A DNA stretch of 63,253 nt, taken from contig DKUL01000018.1 of the NCBI GenBank assembly GCA_002490665.1, forward strand, positions 61,496-124,748, written 5' to 3'. How positions within the stretch are numbered: the stretch's first letter is position 1; each line of letters begins with the position of its first letter. Origin of the DNA: Lachnospiraceae bacterium UBA7205. GTDB lineage: Bacteria > Bacillota > Clostridia > Lachnospirales > Lachnospiraceae. The translations under genes were made by a program, and so were the position numbers. The notes below the pieces were generated by a model that did no database searches, was not told the DNA's origin, and worked only from the letters and a program-made list of their open reading frames with translations. Positions 7,569 to 16,684 of this stretch are shown here, one piece after another.

Positions 7569-7814
7569 CTATTTCTCAATGCCTGCTGCCTTGAAAATCT
7601 TTGCAACAACTTCTGTAGGCTGCGCACCGTTAGATAACCATTTCTTAGCCAGCTCCTCATTCACCTTGAACTCGCTTGGGTCTGTATTCGGGTTGTATGT
7701 TCCAATCTCCTCGATGCACTTTCCGTCCCTGGGCGATCTTGAATCTGCTACGATGATTCTATAGATAGGAGCTTTCTTCTGACCCATTCTTCTTAATCTG
7801 ATTTTTACTGCCAT
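7569..7814 (-). CDS. rpsP: 30S ribosomal protein S16
   Basis: Ribosomal protein S16 of the small subunit body. The 81-residue protein begins MAVKIRLRRMGQKKAPIYRI and contains VADSRSPRDGKCIEEIGTYNP, both diagnostic. It is at the centre of the ffh-rpsP-khpA-rimM-trmD operon, 45 bases after ffh. Confidence 0.97.
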   Translation of the reverse strand: MAVKIRLRRMGQKKAPIYRIIVADSRSPRDGKCIEEIGTYNPNTDPSEFKVNEELAKKWLSNGAQPTEVVAKIFKAAGIEK

Positions 7815-7859
7815 GTTTCTTCACCTCATAAATCTTTCTTTAAATATTTTTAAATTTTA

Positions 7860-9215
7860 TCAAAAAGGAAGTTTAAACTTGCCTTTTTTGCCTCCAAATC
7901 CTCCCATCATGCCCGGGAGCTGCTTCATCATTTTCTGTGACTGTTCAAACTGCTTGATGAAACGGTTTACCACTGCGATGTCAACACCTGCGCCCCTTGC
8001 AATCCTGTGCTTGCGGCTGGGGTTTAACAGCTTGGGGTCTTTGCGCTCCGCAGGCGTCATGGATAGGACAATTGCCTCCATCCGCGCAAGCTGCTTGTCG
8101 TCGACTGCGGACTCAATGTCACTTGCCTTAATTCCCATGCCTGGCATCATTCCGAGGATGCTCGACAGACCGCCAAGCTTTTTCATCTGCCCCATGCTTT
8201 CCAGATAATCCTCAAAATCAAACTTGCCCTTTTTCAGGCGCGCAGCCATCTCCTTTTCCTTGTCCGCGTCCATCTCAAGGTTTGCCTCCGCAACCTTGTC
8301 TATCAGCGTCAGGACATCGCCCATGCCCAGAATACGGTTTGCCATCCTGTCCGGATAAAACTGCTCTATATCAGTAAGCTTTTCGCCTGTGCTCACATAG
8401 ATAATGGGCTTTCCGGTAACTGCCTTGACAGAAAGCGCCGCACCGCCTCGCGTGTCACCGTCCATCTTGGAGAGAACGACTCCGCTCACGCCTACCTTTT
8501 CATCAAATTCCTTCGCCACATTGACTGCATCCTGACCTGTCATGGCATCCACAACCAAAAGGGTCTGGTGCACATCGACATTCGCCTTTATCTCCTGTAG
8601 CTCTGCCATCATCTCCTCGTCAATGTGGAGCCGTCCGGCAGTGTCTATCATAACAACGTTATTGCTGTTTTTCGCCGCATGCTCAAGGGATGCCTTTACA
8701 ATATCGACAGGCTTGTGGTTTGTCCCCATCGAAAAGAAATCAACCTGCTGTTTATCGGCATTGACATGGAGCTGTTCTATCGCAGCCGGCCGGTAAATGT
8801 CACATGCAACCAGAAGCGGTTTCTTCCCTTTCAGCTTCAGCTTTCCGGCAATCTTTGCGACAGCAGTCGTCTTACCTGCACCCTGCAGGCCGCACATCAT
8901 GATGACGGTCGTCGCCTTGCCCGGCTGTAATTCCAGCTCGGTCGTCTCGGATCCCATCAGTGCCACCATTTCTTCATTTACAATCTTGATAACCATCTGA
9001 CCGGGATTGAGCCCGTTCATCACGTCGGAACCGATCGCCCGCTCTTCCACTGATTTTACAAACTGCTTCACTACCTTAAAGTTGACGTCCGCCTCCAGGA
9101 GCGCCATCTTTACTTCCTTGAGCGCTGCCTTTACGTCAGCCTCCGTCAGGCGTCCCTTGCTTCGCAAATTCTTAAACACCTTTTGCAGTTTATCTGTTAA
9201 GCTTTCAAATGCCAT
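7860..9215 (-). CDS. ffh: signal recognition particle protein Ffh
   Basis: GTPase subunit of the signal recognition particle, which binds signal sequences at the ribosome and docks with FtsY. The 451-residue protein has an N domain (1-90), the G domain with GLQGAGKTT (about 109-117), DTAGR (about 190), and TKMDGDTRGG, then a methionine-rich M domain ending MMKQLPGMMGGFGGKKGKFKLPF-like, where the SRP RNA and signal peptide bind. Its ribosome site GAGGAG lies within the last codons of ylxM, four bases away, so the two are coupled. Its receptor ftsY is 2.6 kb upstream on the same strand. Confidence 0.97.
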   Translation of the reverse strand: MAFESLTDKLQKVFKNLRSKGRLTEADVKAALKEVKMALLEADVNFKVVKQFVKSVEERAIGSDVMNGLNPGQMVIKIVNEEMVALMGSETTELELQPGKATTVIMMCGLQGAGKTTAVAKIAGKLKLKGKKPLLVACDIYRPAAIEQLHVNADKQQVDFFSMGTNHKPVDIVKASLEHAAKNSNNVVMIDTAGRLHIDEEMMAELQEIKANVDVHQTLLVVDAMTGQDAVNVAKEFDEKVGVSGVVLSKMDGDTRGGAALSVKAVTGKPIIYVSTGEKLTDIEQFYPDRMANRILGMGDVLTLIDKVAEANLEMDADKEKEMAARLKKGKFDFEDYLESMGQMKKLGGLSSILGMMPGMGIKASDIESAVDDKQLARMEAIVLSMTPAERKDPKLLNPSRKHRIARGAGVDIAVVNRFIKQFEQSQKMMKQLPGMMGGFGGKKGKFKLPF

Positions 9216-9219
9216 CTAA

Positions 9220-9591
9220 TCAAAGCTCCTCTATAATTTCATTTGACAATTTTTTTATCCGCTCATCATCCGTAAGGCTGTTAATCTCGCGGATATTGCT
9301 CTTAATCTTTGCAAACTTCTCCACCAGATGAAGCTTATTCTCATAGTCAGCCAGTATCTTGTCGCATCTCCGAATCAGGTCGTGCACTCCCTGGCGGCTG
9401 ATGCCCTGGTCGTCTGCAATCTCACTCAGCGACAAGTCGTTGAACACGGCATCCTCATATATCTTTTTCTGGTGCTGTGTCAAAAGCTCCCCATAAAAAT
9501 CATAGAGCATACCTTTGTATTCGAGCCTTTCCAGTCCAATTGCAGTATTTGCATCTGCCTTATGTCCAACTGCCAGATTACAAGCTTTCAC
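9220..9591 (-). CDS. ylxM: YlxM-family regulator of the SRP operon
   Basis: A 123-residue helix-turn-helix protein of the UPF0122/YlxM family, usually co-transcribed with ffh and thought to modulate SRP function. The start is a GTG at 9591: GGAGG lies seven bases upstream, and the longer frame to 9756 would run through the promoter. The sigma-region-4-like HTH is at about residues 40-62 (DLSLSEIADDQGISRQGVHD). The family core LxxYGxLLTxxQ is seen as LYDFYGELLTQHQKKI. Confidence 0.9.
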   Translation of the reverse strand: MKACNLAVGHKADANTAIGLERLEYKGMLYDFYGELLTQHQKKIYEDAVFNDLSLSEIADDQGISRQGVHDLIRRCDKILADYENKLHLVEKFAKIKSNIREINSLTDDERIKKLSNEIIEEL

Positions 9592-9628
9592 ATTCTTTCC
9601 TCCGCTTTCCAAGTCACGCGACTTTATA

Positions 9629-9657
9629 AGAATACTACATAAAAAAGGAGGTGTCAA
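9629..9657 (-). promoter_or_regulatory. promoter of the ylxM-ffh-rpsP-khpA-rimM-trmD operon
   Basis: TTGACA, 17 bases, TATTCT on the minus strand. The -35 hexamer lies inside the downstream arm of the terminator that ends the preceding transcript (9641-9675). Confidence 0.7.
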
Positions 9658-9675
9658 GTATTTTTTCTTGACACC
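9641..9675 (-). terminator. intrinsic terminator after yitT
   Basis: On the minus strand GGTGTCAAG, an eight-base A/T loop, CTTGACACC, then TCCTTTTTT. The nine-pair stem is perfect. It separates the ftsY-ilvA-yitT transcript from ylxM-ffh, and its 3' arm supplies the TTGACA of the ylxM promoter. Confidence 0.8.
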
Positions 9676-9691
9676 TGCATTTTTTTGCATA

Positions 9692-10573
9692 CTATATCTT
9701 ATCCCGCGTAATATCCTTATACCCTTCGCCAAATATCTCACTTGCGGAGGACACAATCATAAACGCCGTCGGATCCTCGTCCTTTACGACTTCCTCAAGC
9801 TTGGGATATATCTGTTTTCTCGTGACAATCATCAAAAGTTCTTTTGGCTCATTGGTATATGCGCCCCTTGCCGTGATAACCGTCGCCGTGGTATCCAGAT
9901 CGTCAAAAAGCCGCTGTTTCATCTGGGCAGGCTTTGCGCTGACAATGTATGTGAGCTTCGCCTCATCCGAGCCGTACAGTATTTTGTCCATCACAATGGA
10001 ATCCGTCACCACTGCTATGCCGGCATAAAATGCGACTGTCAGATCCCGGAACACAATCCACGATGCCAGGATGACCATGCTGTCAAATAAAAGGAATAAT
10101 ATATTAGTCTTAATATGCTTTCTTTTTGTACGGACAACCTTGACAATAATGTCAATGCCGCCTGTCGTTGCGCCTGCCATAAACACGAGTGCCAGTGCCG
10201 CCCCTATCAGTGCCCCACCTATCACTGCCGCAATCAGCAGGTCGTCTGTCATCGCGCCATAGGAGGCAAGCGCATTGATAAAGACCGTAATCAGCGCCAG
10301 CACATACATCGTGGAACAGATAAATCGCCATCCGAACTTCCACAGCCCGAGCAGGACAATCGGAATATTGATGAGCAGGTTCATCGTTCCCGTAGGTATC
10401 GCCGTAAACCGGTTCACCAGGATGGATATACCGGTCACGCCTCCCGGCGCAATATTATTCGGGTCCAGAAATAAACTAATAGCAACTGCATAAATCACTG
10501 CCGCCGCTGTCAGTATTACATAATTTTTTACCTTTTTTGCCGCCCGCTTTGTCTGATTCACCACTTTTTCCAT
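9692..10573 (-). CDS. YitT-family membrane protein
   Basis: A 293-residue member of the YitT/DUF161 family with the C-terminal DUF2179 domain. Five hydrophobic helices are seen between about residues 17 and 175 (for example NYVILTAAAVIYAVAISLFL and the glycine-rich segment after FVMA). The last 90 residues are soluble, with the family-typical GxDTTATVITARGAYTNEPKELL-like core and DPTAFMIV. The family is suspected to bind a small ligand or act in transport, but no activity is established. It is 18 bases after the threonine dehydratase gene and precedes a clear terminator. Confidence 0.85.
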   Translation of the reverse strand: MEKVVNQTKRAAKKVKNYVILTAAAVIYAVAISLFLDPNNIAPGGVTGISILVNRFTAIPTGTMNLLINIPIVLLGLWKFGWRFICSTMYVLALITVFINALASYGAMTDDLLIAAVIGGALIGAALALVFMAGATTGGIDIIVKVVRTKRKHIKTNILFLLFDSMVILASWIVFRDLTVAFYAGIAVVTDSIVMDKILYGSDEAKLTYIVSAKPAQMKQRLFDDLDTTATVITARGAYTNEPKELLMIVTRKQIYPKLEEVVKDEDPTAFMIVSSASEIFGEGYKDITRDKI

Positions 10574-10591
10574 AATACCCCGTAATAAAAA

Positions 10592-11812
10592 TTATATATT
10601 GGTCCTTACCTGCTTTGGCTGGTAGCCCTTTTCCTCCAGCGCCTGGATAATCTGGTTCTTATGCTCCGTTCCAAACGTCTCAAGCGTAATCCGCAGTTCC
10701 ACGGCTGCATTCCTGTTGATGGAGACAAACTGGTTGTGTTCCAGTTTAATGACATTGCCGCTCAGGGAAGCAATTACTTCTGACACCTTTGTCAGTTCAC
10801 CCGGCTTATCCGGAAGCAGCACGGACACCGTAAAAATACGGTCCCTGAAAATAAGCCCCTGCTGCACTACGGACGACATGGTTATAATATCCATGTTGCC
10901 GCCGCTCAATATGGACACAATCCGCTTATTTTTCGCATCGATATGGCGCAGCGCCGCCACGGTCAGAAGACCCGAATTCTCAACCACCATCTTATGGTTT
11001 TCCACAATGTCCAGAAATGCCACAACAAGCTCCTCGTCCGGAACTGTAACAATCTCATCTATATTTTCCCTGATATAGGGAAAAATATTCTTTCCTGGCG
11101 TTTTTACTGCCGTGCCGTCCGCTATCGTATTTACCCGGGGAAGCGTGACCACTTCTCCCGAATTCAGTGACTCCTGCATACAGTTTGCCCCTGCCGGCTC
11201 CACGCCAATCACCTTTATCTTGGGATTGAGCAGTTTGGCAAGTGTCGATACGCCGGTTGCAAGTCCGCCGCCTCCGATTGGAACCAGGATAATATCGACC
11301 AGCGGAAGCTCCTTGAAAATTTCCATGGCAATTGTTCCCTGTCCGGTAGCGACTGCCAGGTCGTCAAACGGGTGGATGAACGTATAGCCTTTTTCGTCCG
11401 CCAGCTGGTAGGCATACTCGCATGCCTCATCATAGACATCGCCCTTCAGAATCACTTCGGCGCCATATCCCTTTGTACGGTTTACCTTCATAAGGGGTGT
11501 CGTCGTCGGCATCACGATAACAGCCTTCACGCCATACTTTTTTGCCGCATATGCGACGCCCTGTGCATGGTTTCCTGCCGATGCGGTAATCAGCCCCTTT
11601 TCGCGTTCTTCCGGCGAGAGCGTGCTAATCTTATAATATGCGCCCCGCAGCTTATATGCGCCTGTAAGCTGCATATTCTCCGGTTTCAGGTATACCTTGT
11701 TTCCTGTCTGGTTACTCAGGTACTCACTGTATATCAGTTTTGTCTCCGAAGTAACTTTTTTCACCATCTCCGACGCTTCCTCAAATTTTTCAAGTGTAAG
11801 CATATTTGACAT
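10592..11812 (-). CDS. ilvA: threonine ammonia-lyase with C-terminal ACT domain
   Basis: PLP enzyme that deaminates L-threonine to 2-oxobutanoate, the first step towards isoleucine or of threonine fermentation. The 406-residue protein has the PLP lysine in GAYKLRGAYYK (about K54), the SAGNHAQG motif (about 78-85), and the phosphate-binding GGGGL loop (about 178-182). Residues after about 325 form one ACT domain, which is the short IlvA/TdcB-like type rather than the long IlvA with two ACT-like units. Whether it is biosynthetic or catabolic cannot be settled; no ilv genes are nearby. GAGGAGG lies seven bases before the ATG. It is placed unusually between ftsY and the SRP operon. Confidence 0.88.
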   Translation of the reverse strand: MSNMLTLEKFEEASEMVKKVTSETKLIYSEYLSNQTGNKVYLKPENMQLTGAYKLRGAYYKISTLSPEEREKGLITASAGNHAQGVAYAAKKYGVKAVIVMPTTTPLMKVNRTKGYGAEVILKGDVYDEACEYAYQLADEKGYTFIHPFDDLAVATGQGTIAMEIFKELPLVDIILVPIGGGGLATGVSTLAKLLNPKIKVIGVEPAGANCMQESLNSGEVVTLPRVNTIADGTAVKTPGKNIFPYIRENIDEIVTVPDEELVVAFLDIVENHKMVVENSGLLTVAALRHIDAKNKRIVSILSGGNMDIITMSSVVQQGLIFRDRIFTVSVLLPDKPGELTKVSEVIASLSGNVIKLEHNQFVSINRNAAVELRITLETFGTEHKNQIIQALEEKGYQPKQVRTNI

Positions 11813-11845
11813 TTTGATTCCTCCTCATATCTCTCCTGCACATGA

Positions 11846-13045
11846 TTACCAGAAAAACCATTTTTTCTTTTTTGGTTTTTCAGTGCCGTTTTCATCTTCC
11901 GCACTATCTTCGTCTACATATTCACCCTTATCTTCAGAAACAGCAACGGCATCCATGGCATTTTCCGTTTCTGTCTCCGGGCATGCCGCCCTGTTGTCAT
12001 CTGTCTCGTCTGGCTGTATCTGCCCATTTTCCGTGGGATTCCCATCGCAGCCGCCATCATTTGGCATGACTTTCCCATCATTGTCCCCATCCGTACTTTC
12101 GGGCTGTGTCTCCTCTGTCTTTATGTCAAACAGCGCATTTACAAATTCATCGGCATTAAACTTCTGCAAATCCTCTATCGTCTCACCGACACCGATATAT
12201 TTTACCGGCACATTCAGCTCGGACTGTATCGCCACCGCAATGCCGCCTTTCGCCGTCCCATCCATCTTCGTGAGAATGACGCCCGTAAGGCTTGCCGCCT
12301 CGCCAAACTCACGCGCCTGTGCAAGCGCATTCTGCCCCGTCGTCCCATCAAGCACAATCAGGTTTTCCCTGTGCGCATTGGGAAACTCCCTGTCTATGAT
12401 GCGGTTCATTTTTTTCAGTTCTTCCATCAGGTTCTTCTTGTTGTGGAGCCGCCCTGCCGTGTCGCATATCAGTACGTCCACGTTTCTCGCCTTCGCGGCG
12501 TTCACGGCATCAAATATGACGGATGCCGGGTCTGCACCGTCCGTACCGCCAATCATGTCAACGCCAGCGCGGTGTGCCCACTCCGCAAGCTGGTCGCCGG
12601 CAGCAGCCCGGAATGTGTCGGCAGCAGCGATAAGGACTTTTTTGCCCTGCCCTTTCAGGATGCCCGCAAGCTTGCCCACGGAAGTCGTCTTTCCGACACC
12701 GTTAACCCCGATAATGAAAATAACCGACTGCTCTTTTTCAAAATCATAGGCTGTCTCTTCCACATGCATCTGTTCCTTGATACTCTCGACAAGAAGCTCC
12801 TTACATTCGGAGGGCTGCCGCAAATGCCTCTTTTTGACTTCCTCCCGCATACGCTCGATAATGTCATTTGTCGCATTGACACCGATGTCCCCCATAATAA
12901 GGATTTCCTCTAATTCCTCATAAAAGTCATCGTCAATTTCGGACGCCCCGTAAAAAACCGCGTCAATTCCTGCCACAATGTTATCCCTTGTCTTATTTAA
13001 TCCCTCTTTTAAACGGCTGAAAAATCCTTTCTTTTCCTCTGCCAT
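11846..13045 (-). CDS. ftsY: signal recognition particle receptor FtsY with C-terminal acidic tail
   Basis: GTPase receptor that docks SRP-ribosome complexes at the membrane. The NG core covers residues 1-310: an N-terminal helical domain starting MAEEKKGFFSRLKEGL, GVNGVGKTT at 113-121, DTAGR at 195-199, and TKMDGTAKGG at 259-268. FtsY usually carries its acidic A domain before the NG core. Here the N-terminus is short, and residues 310-399 form an acidic, low-complexity tail rich in D, E, N and P that ends in KPKKKKWFFW, a basic-aromatic tip suited to membrane binding. It overlaps the smc ribosome region: its own GGAGG lies within the last smc codons. Confidence 0.95.
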   Translation of the reverse strand: MAEEKKGFFSRLKEGLNKTRDNIVAGIDAVFYGASEIDDDFYEELEEILIMGDIGVNATNDIIERMREEVKKRHLRQPSECKELLVESIKEQMHVEETAYDFEKEQSVIFIIGVNGVGKTTSVGKLAGILKGQGKKVLIAAADTFRAAAGDQLAEWAHRAGVDMIGGTDGADPASVIFDAVNAAKARNVDVLICDTAGRLHNKKNLMEELKKMNRIIDREFPNAHRENLIVLDGTTGQNALAQAREFGEAASLTGVILTKMDGTAKGGIAVAIQSELNVPVKYIGVGETIEDLQKFNADEFVNALFDIKTEETQPESTDGDNDGKVMPNDGGCDGNPTENGQIQPDETDDNRAACPETETENAMDAVAVSEDKGEYVDEDSAEDENGTEKPKKKKWFFW

Positions 13046-13050
13046 CCCTG

Positions 13051-16000
13051 TCAGCCTCCATTCCTGTCCTGATTCTCATTATTTCCTTCCTGGCTCCAGC
13101 TGTCAACCTCGCTGTCAACCAGATTGACGCTTACAAGCGTTGACACGCCCTTTTCCTGCATCGTGATGCCATAAAGCCTATCCGCCTGCTCCATCGTTCC
13201 CCGCCTGTGCGTAATCACAATGAACTGTGTGCCTTTTGTCAGTTTGTTCAGATATTTTGCAAACCTGCTTACATTTCCCTCGTCAAGCGCCGCCTCAATC
13301 TCGTCCAGCAGGCAAAACGGCGACGGTTTTAAGTTCTGTATGGCAAAAAGCAGTGCAATCGCCGTAAACGACTTCTCGCCGCCGGACAGCTGCATCATGT
13401 TCTGCAGTTTTTTTCCAGGCGGCTGCGCAATGATACGGATTCCTGCCTCAAGAATGTCCTCGTCCTCAATCAGCTCAAGCGTGCCCTTGCCGCCGCCAAA
13501 AAGCTCCTTAAACACCTTGTCAAACTCCCGCTTGATTTCCTCAAACTTCTCTGCAAACTGTCTGCGCATGGCGGTGTCGAGTTCTTCGATAATGCCTTCC
13601 AGTGTCTTTTCCGCCTCAATCAGGTCATCATGCTGGTTTTTCATAAAGGTATATCTGTCCATGAGAACCTTGTAGTCTTCAATGGCATTTACATTGACGT
13701 CACCGAGCTTACGGATGTCATCCTTTATCGACGCAATCTGTTTTTTCATCTCGGAGATATCCGTCAGTGCCTCATTTCTCATGGATGCGGCGTTGTTGAG
13801 CGTAATTTCGTACTCATTCCACATGTAATTAATCTGGTTTTCGACTGTCTCCTCCAGCTTTTCGCGCTGTGCCCCCAGCCTGTACACTTCCTTGTCAAGT
13901 GCATTTTTCTTCTCGGAAACTTCTTCCCTTGTCCTGAAAAAGTTCTTCTGTTTCTGTGAGAGTTCGTCTTTCTCCTGCTGTTTCTCTTTCAGGGAAAGCT
14001 CTGCGTCTGACTGTGTTGTGTGCGATGCGTCAATCGTCTTTACGATTTCCTCAATGCTTTTCTCCCTGGTTTCAATTTCTTTCAGGCAGCCCTCAAGGCT
14101 GGTCTGCACCTCTATCAGTTCTTCCCGGCTACGTGAAAGCTCGCCCTCGATACGGTTGAGATTCGTCTGTTCAAATTCCTGCTTTTGCAGCATCTTTTCA
14201 TATGCGACATCCCACTCGCCGACCATGCCTGTCTTGCTTGACTCTTCTGCCCGATAATTTTCAAGCTCCCTCTGGCATTGTGCGATGCCCTGCTCCAGCA
14301 GCTTCTCGTTTTCCTCCGACGCTTTCAGGTCATGTAACGTCTGTTCCTTATCGGCATTGATTTCGGAAATCTTTTCGTCAATTTCGCGCTGCTCGTCCTT
14401 CAGCGAACCAAAGCCCTGCTCCGCCTCGTTTTTTCTCTCCTCGGCAGTCACGACGTTCAGCCTGGCTGTATTCTGTTTGATAAACAGTTCCTGAAGGACT
14501 GCTTTGTGGTCTTCGATTGCCTTTCTGAGATTACTCCGCTCCGTTTTGATGTTCTCGATGTCCTCTGTCGCGGCATCCAGTCTTTTCTTCGCGTCCCTTG
14601 ACTTTTCCTCAAGCTCCTCAAGCTCCCTGCGCCGTCCGAGGAGATTGGAATTGTTTTTGAAGGCGCCTCCGCTGATGGCTCCGCCCGGCACCAGCAGCTC
14701 TCCCTCCAGCGTTACCATCCTGACACCATAATCGTACTTTCGTGCAATCCTTACCGCATTGTCAATCGTATCAATCACTGCAATTCTTCCAAGCATCGCC
14801 TTCGCGACGTTTCTGTACTTTGCGTCTGTCCTTACAAGGGAATCCGCCAGACCGATTGCACCCTTTTCGTTCAGCACGTCAGGTGTCTTAAATTCCTGTG
14901 GTCTGGTGATACTTGTGAGCGGCAGGAATGTGGCGCGTCCGAAGCGGTTCTTTTTCAGGAAGCCAATCATCTTCTTTGCCGTGTCCTCGTCTGTGGTGAC
15001 AATGTTCTGTATGTTGCCGCCAAGCGCCGTCTCTATCGCGGTCTCGTACTGTTTGTCAACCTTTATGATATCCGCCACAACCCCGACAATCCCTTTATTC
15101 TGCTCTTTCTGCTCCATGACCTTCTGGATGCTGTTTCCATAGCCTTCATAGCGCTCTGTCAGGTTTGAAATCGTGTCGAGCTTGGACTTGTATCGCTGGT
15201 ATGCACCCTGTGCCTCCCTGATTTCCTCGTCCTTTTTGCCAAGCCGCTCGCGGAACGTCTTTCCCCGCTCCTCCATCTCGGTCAGGTTCGTGTTGACCTC
15301 GATAATACGGTCATTTATCTTCTGGAATTCCTCCTGCAATGCCTTAATCTCGGCATCGCGTTCCGCCTCGTCGCTCCGGGCGCGCAGCAGGCGCGAATTC
15401 AGCTCTGCCTTTCTGATGCGCAGCTGCTCCATCATGGTGTCAAAGCTGCTCATTTTTGATTTAATCGTTGCCCTTTCATTGAGCATCGTGATAATCTGGT
15501 TCTTATCCGCTTCGATTTTGGCATTCAGTTCCTCAATCCGTGTCTGGACTTCTGTCAGTGTGCCCTTTGCCTCATTGCGCTCTTTCTCCAGTTCGGCTAC
15601 CTTCCTGTCAAGCACGGCTTTGCCTTCAAGGATTTTTGCGCGTTCGCTTTCTTTCTCTGTTATCTGTTCCTGTATTGCCGCAATTCTTTCACGGAAATGC
15701 TGTTCATTTCCCTGTGCGCCTTTAATCTGTTCCTTCAAGACATTAATCTCGCCCTCAAGCTTTCCCCTGGTCACACTCGCATCCGTAAGGGTGTTTCTGG
15801 CTGTCTCAATCTCCTTTTCCAGTTCTTCAATATGTGTCTGAACCGCGTCGTATTCTACCTTTATATTCTCGTACTGCTTGACTGTATTCTCAAAATCCTC
15901 CTGTGCAATGCTGTACTTTCCTTCCACATCGCTTAACTGTTCCTTTAGCTTTTTATTTTCGAGGAGGAACATGTTCACGTCAAGTTCTTTGAGTTCTTCC

Positions 16001-16656
16001 TTTTTTTTCAGGTACACCTTCGCCTTTTCAGACTGTTTCTCCAGTGGCTCCACCTGTTTTTCAAGCTCGCTTAAAATATCGGTTACGCGGACAAGGTTAT
16101 TTTTCTCGTCCTCAAGCTTCTTCTGCGCCGTCGCCTTTCTCTTTTTGAATTTCACAATTCCTGCTGCTTCATCGAAAAGCTCACGCTTCTCCTCAGGCTT
16201 TCCGCTCAGGATTTTTTCAATCTGTCCCTGACCGATAATGGAATACCCTTCTTTACCGATACCCGTGTCATAAAAAAGTTCGTTTACATCCTTCAATCGA
16301 CAGGGCGTACCATTTATGGAATACTCACTTTCGCCTGAACGATATAAACGCCTCGCCACCGTTACTTCCTCATAGTCAATGGCAAGCTTATGGTCCGCGT
16401 TGTCAAAGGTAATGCCCACATACGCATATCCCAGCGGTTTCCGAAGCTCTGTGCCGGAAAAGATGACGTCCTGCATCGACTCACCGCGCAGCTGCTTGAT
16501 GCGCTGTTCGCCGAGCACCCATCTGACAGCATCGGCAACATTACTCTTGCCGGAACCGTTTGGACCCACGATACCCGTAATTCCCTGATGGAATTTAAAT
16601 ACAATCTTGTTTGCGAACGATTTGAACCCCTGTACTTCTATACTTTTTAAATACAT
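13051..16656 (-). CDS. smc: chromosome segregation protein SMC
   Basis: ATPase of the bacterial condensin, which compacts and separates sister chromosomes with ScpA and ScpB. It is 1201 residues, a normal length. The head has Walker A GPNGSGKSNV at 31-40 and a Q-loop; two very long coiled coils flank the hinge (about residues 510-680, with GNIQNIVTTDEDTAKKMI and glycine-rich RMVTLEGELLVPGGAISGG). The C-terminal head has the signature LSGGEKSFTA and Walker B FCLLDEIEAALDE, with the catalytic Glu. scpA and scpB are not in the window. It lies in rnc-smc-ftsY with gaps of 28 and 5 bases. Confidence 0.97.
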   Translation of the reverse strand: MYLKSIEVQGFKSFANKIVFKFHQGITGIVGPNGSGKSNVADAVRWVLGEQRIKQLRGESMQDVIFSGTELRKPLGYAYVGITFDNADHKLAIDYEEVTVARRLYRSGESEYSINGTPCRLKDVNELFYDTGIGKEGYSIIGQGQIEKILSGKPEEKRELFDEAAGIVKFKKRKATAQKKLEDEKNNLVRVTDILSELEKQVEPLEKQSEKAKVYLKKKEELKELDVNMFLLENKKLKEQLSDVEGKYSIAQEDFENTVKQYENIKVEYDAVQTHIEELEKEIETARNTLTDASVTRGKLEGEINVLKEQIKGAQGNEQHFRERIAAIQEQITEKESERAKILEGKAVLDRKVAELEKERNEAKGTLTEVQTRIEELNAKIEADKNQIITMLNERATIKSKMSSFDTMMEQLRIRKAELNSRLLRARSDEAERDAEIKALQEEFQKINDRIIEVNTNLTEMEERGKTFRERLGKKDEEIREAQGAYQRYKSKLDTISNLTERYEGYGNSIQKVMEQKEQNKGIVGVVADIIKVDKQYETAIETALGGNIQNIVTTDEDTAKKMIGFLKKNRFGRATFLPLTSITRPQEFKTPDVLNEKGAIGLADSLVRTDAKYRNVAKAMLGRIAVIDTIDNAVRIARKYDYGVRMVTLEGELLVPGGAISGGAFKNNSNLLGRRRELEELEEKSRDAKKRLDAATEDIENIKTERSNLRKAIEDHKAVLQELFIKQNTARLNVVTAEERKNEAEQGFGSLKDEQREIDEKISEINADKEQTLHDLKASEENEKLLEQGIAQCQRELENYRAEESSKTGMVGEWDVAYEKMLQKQEFEQTNLNRIEGELSRSREELIEVQTSLEGCLKEIETREKSIEEIVKTIDASHTTQSDAELSLKEKQQEKDELSQKQKNFFRTREEVSEKKNALDKEVYRLGAQREKLEETVENQINYMWNEYEITLNNAASMRNEALTDISEMKKQIASIKDDIRKLGDVNVNAIEDYKVLMDRYTFMKNQHDDLIEAEKTLEGIIEELDTAMRRQFAEKFEEIKREFDKVFKELFGGGKGTLELIEDEDILEAGIRIIAQPPGKKLQNMMQLSGGEKSFTAIALLFAIQNLKPSPFCLLDEIEAALDEGNVSRFAKYLNKLTKGTQFIVITHRRGTMEQADRLYGITMQEKGVSTLVSVNLVDSEVDSWSQEGNNENQDRNGG

Positions 16657-16684
16657 TATTTACCCCACTTATGCTGCTCTGCCC

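Noticed and set aside
11697..12749. A 350-residue plus-strand frame antisense to ftsY and its upstream gap
   Set aside because: Low-complexity Ser/Phe-rich reading of the FtsY tail codons; no ribosome site.
15173..15841. Long plus-strand frames antisense to smc (up to about 220 residues)
   Set aside because: They are serine/phenylalanine-rich mirrors of the coiled-coil coding strand, without ribosome sites or family features.
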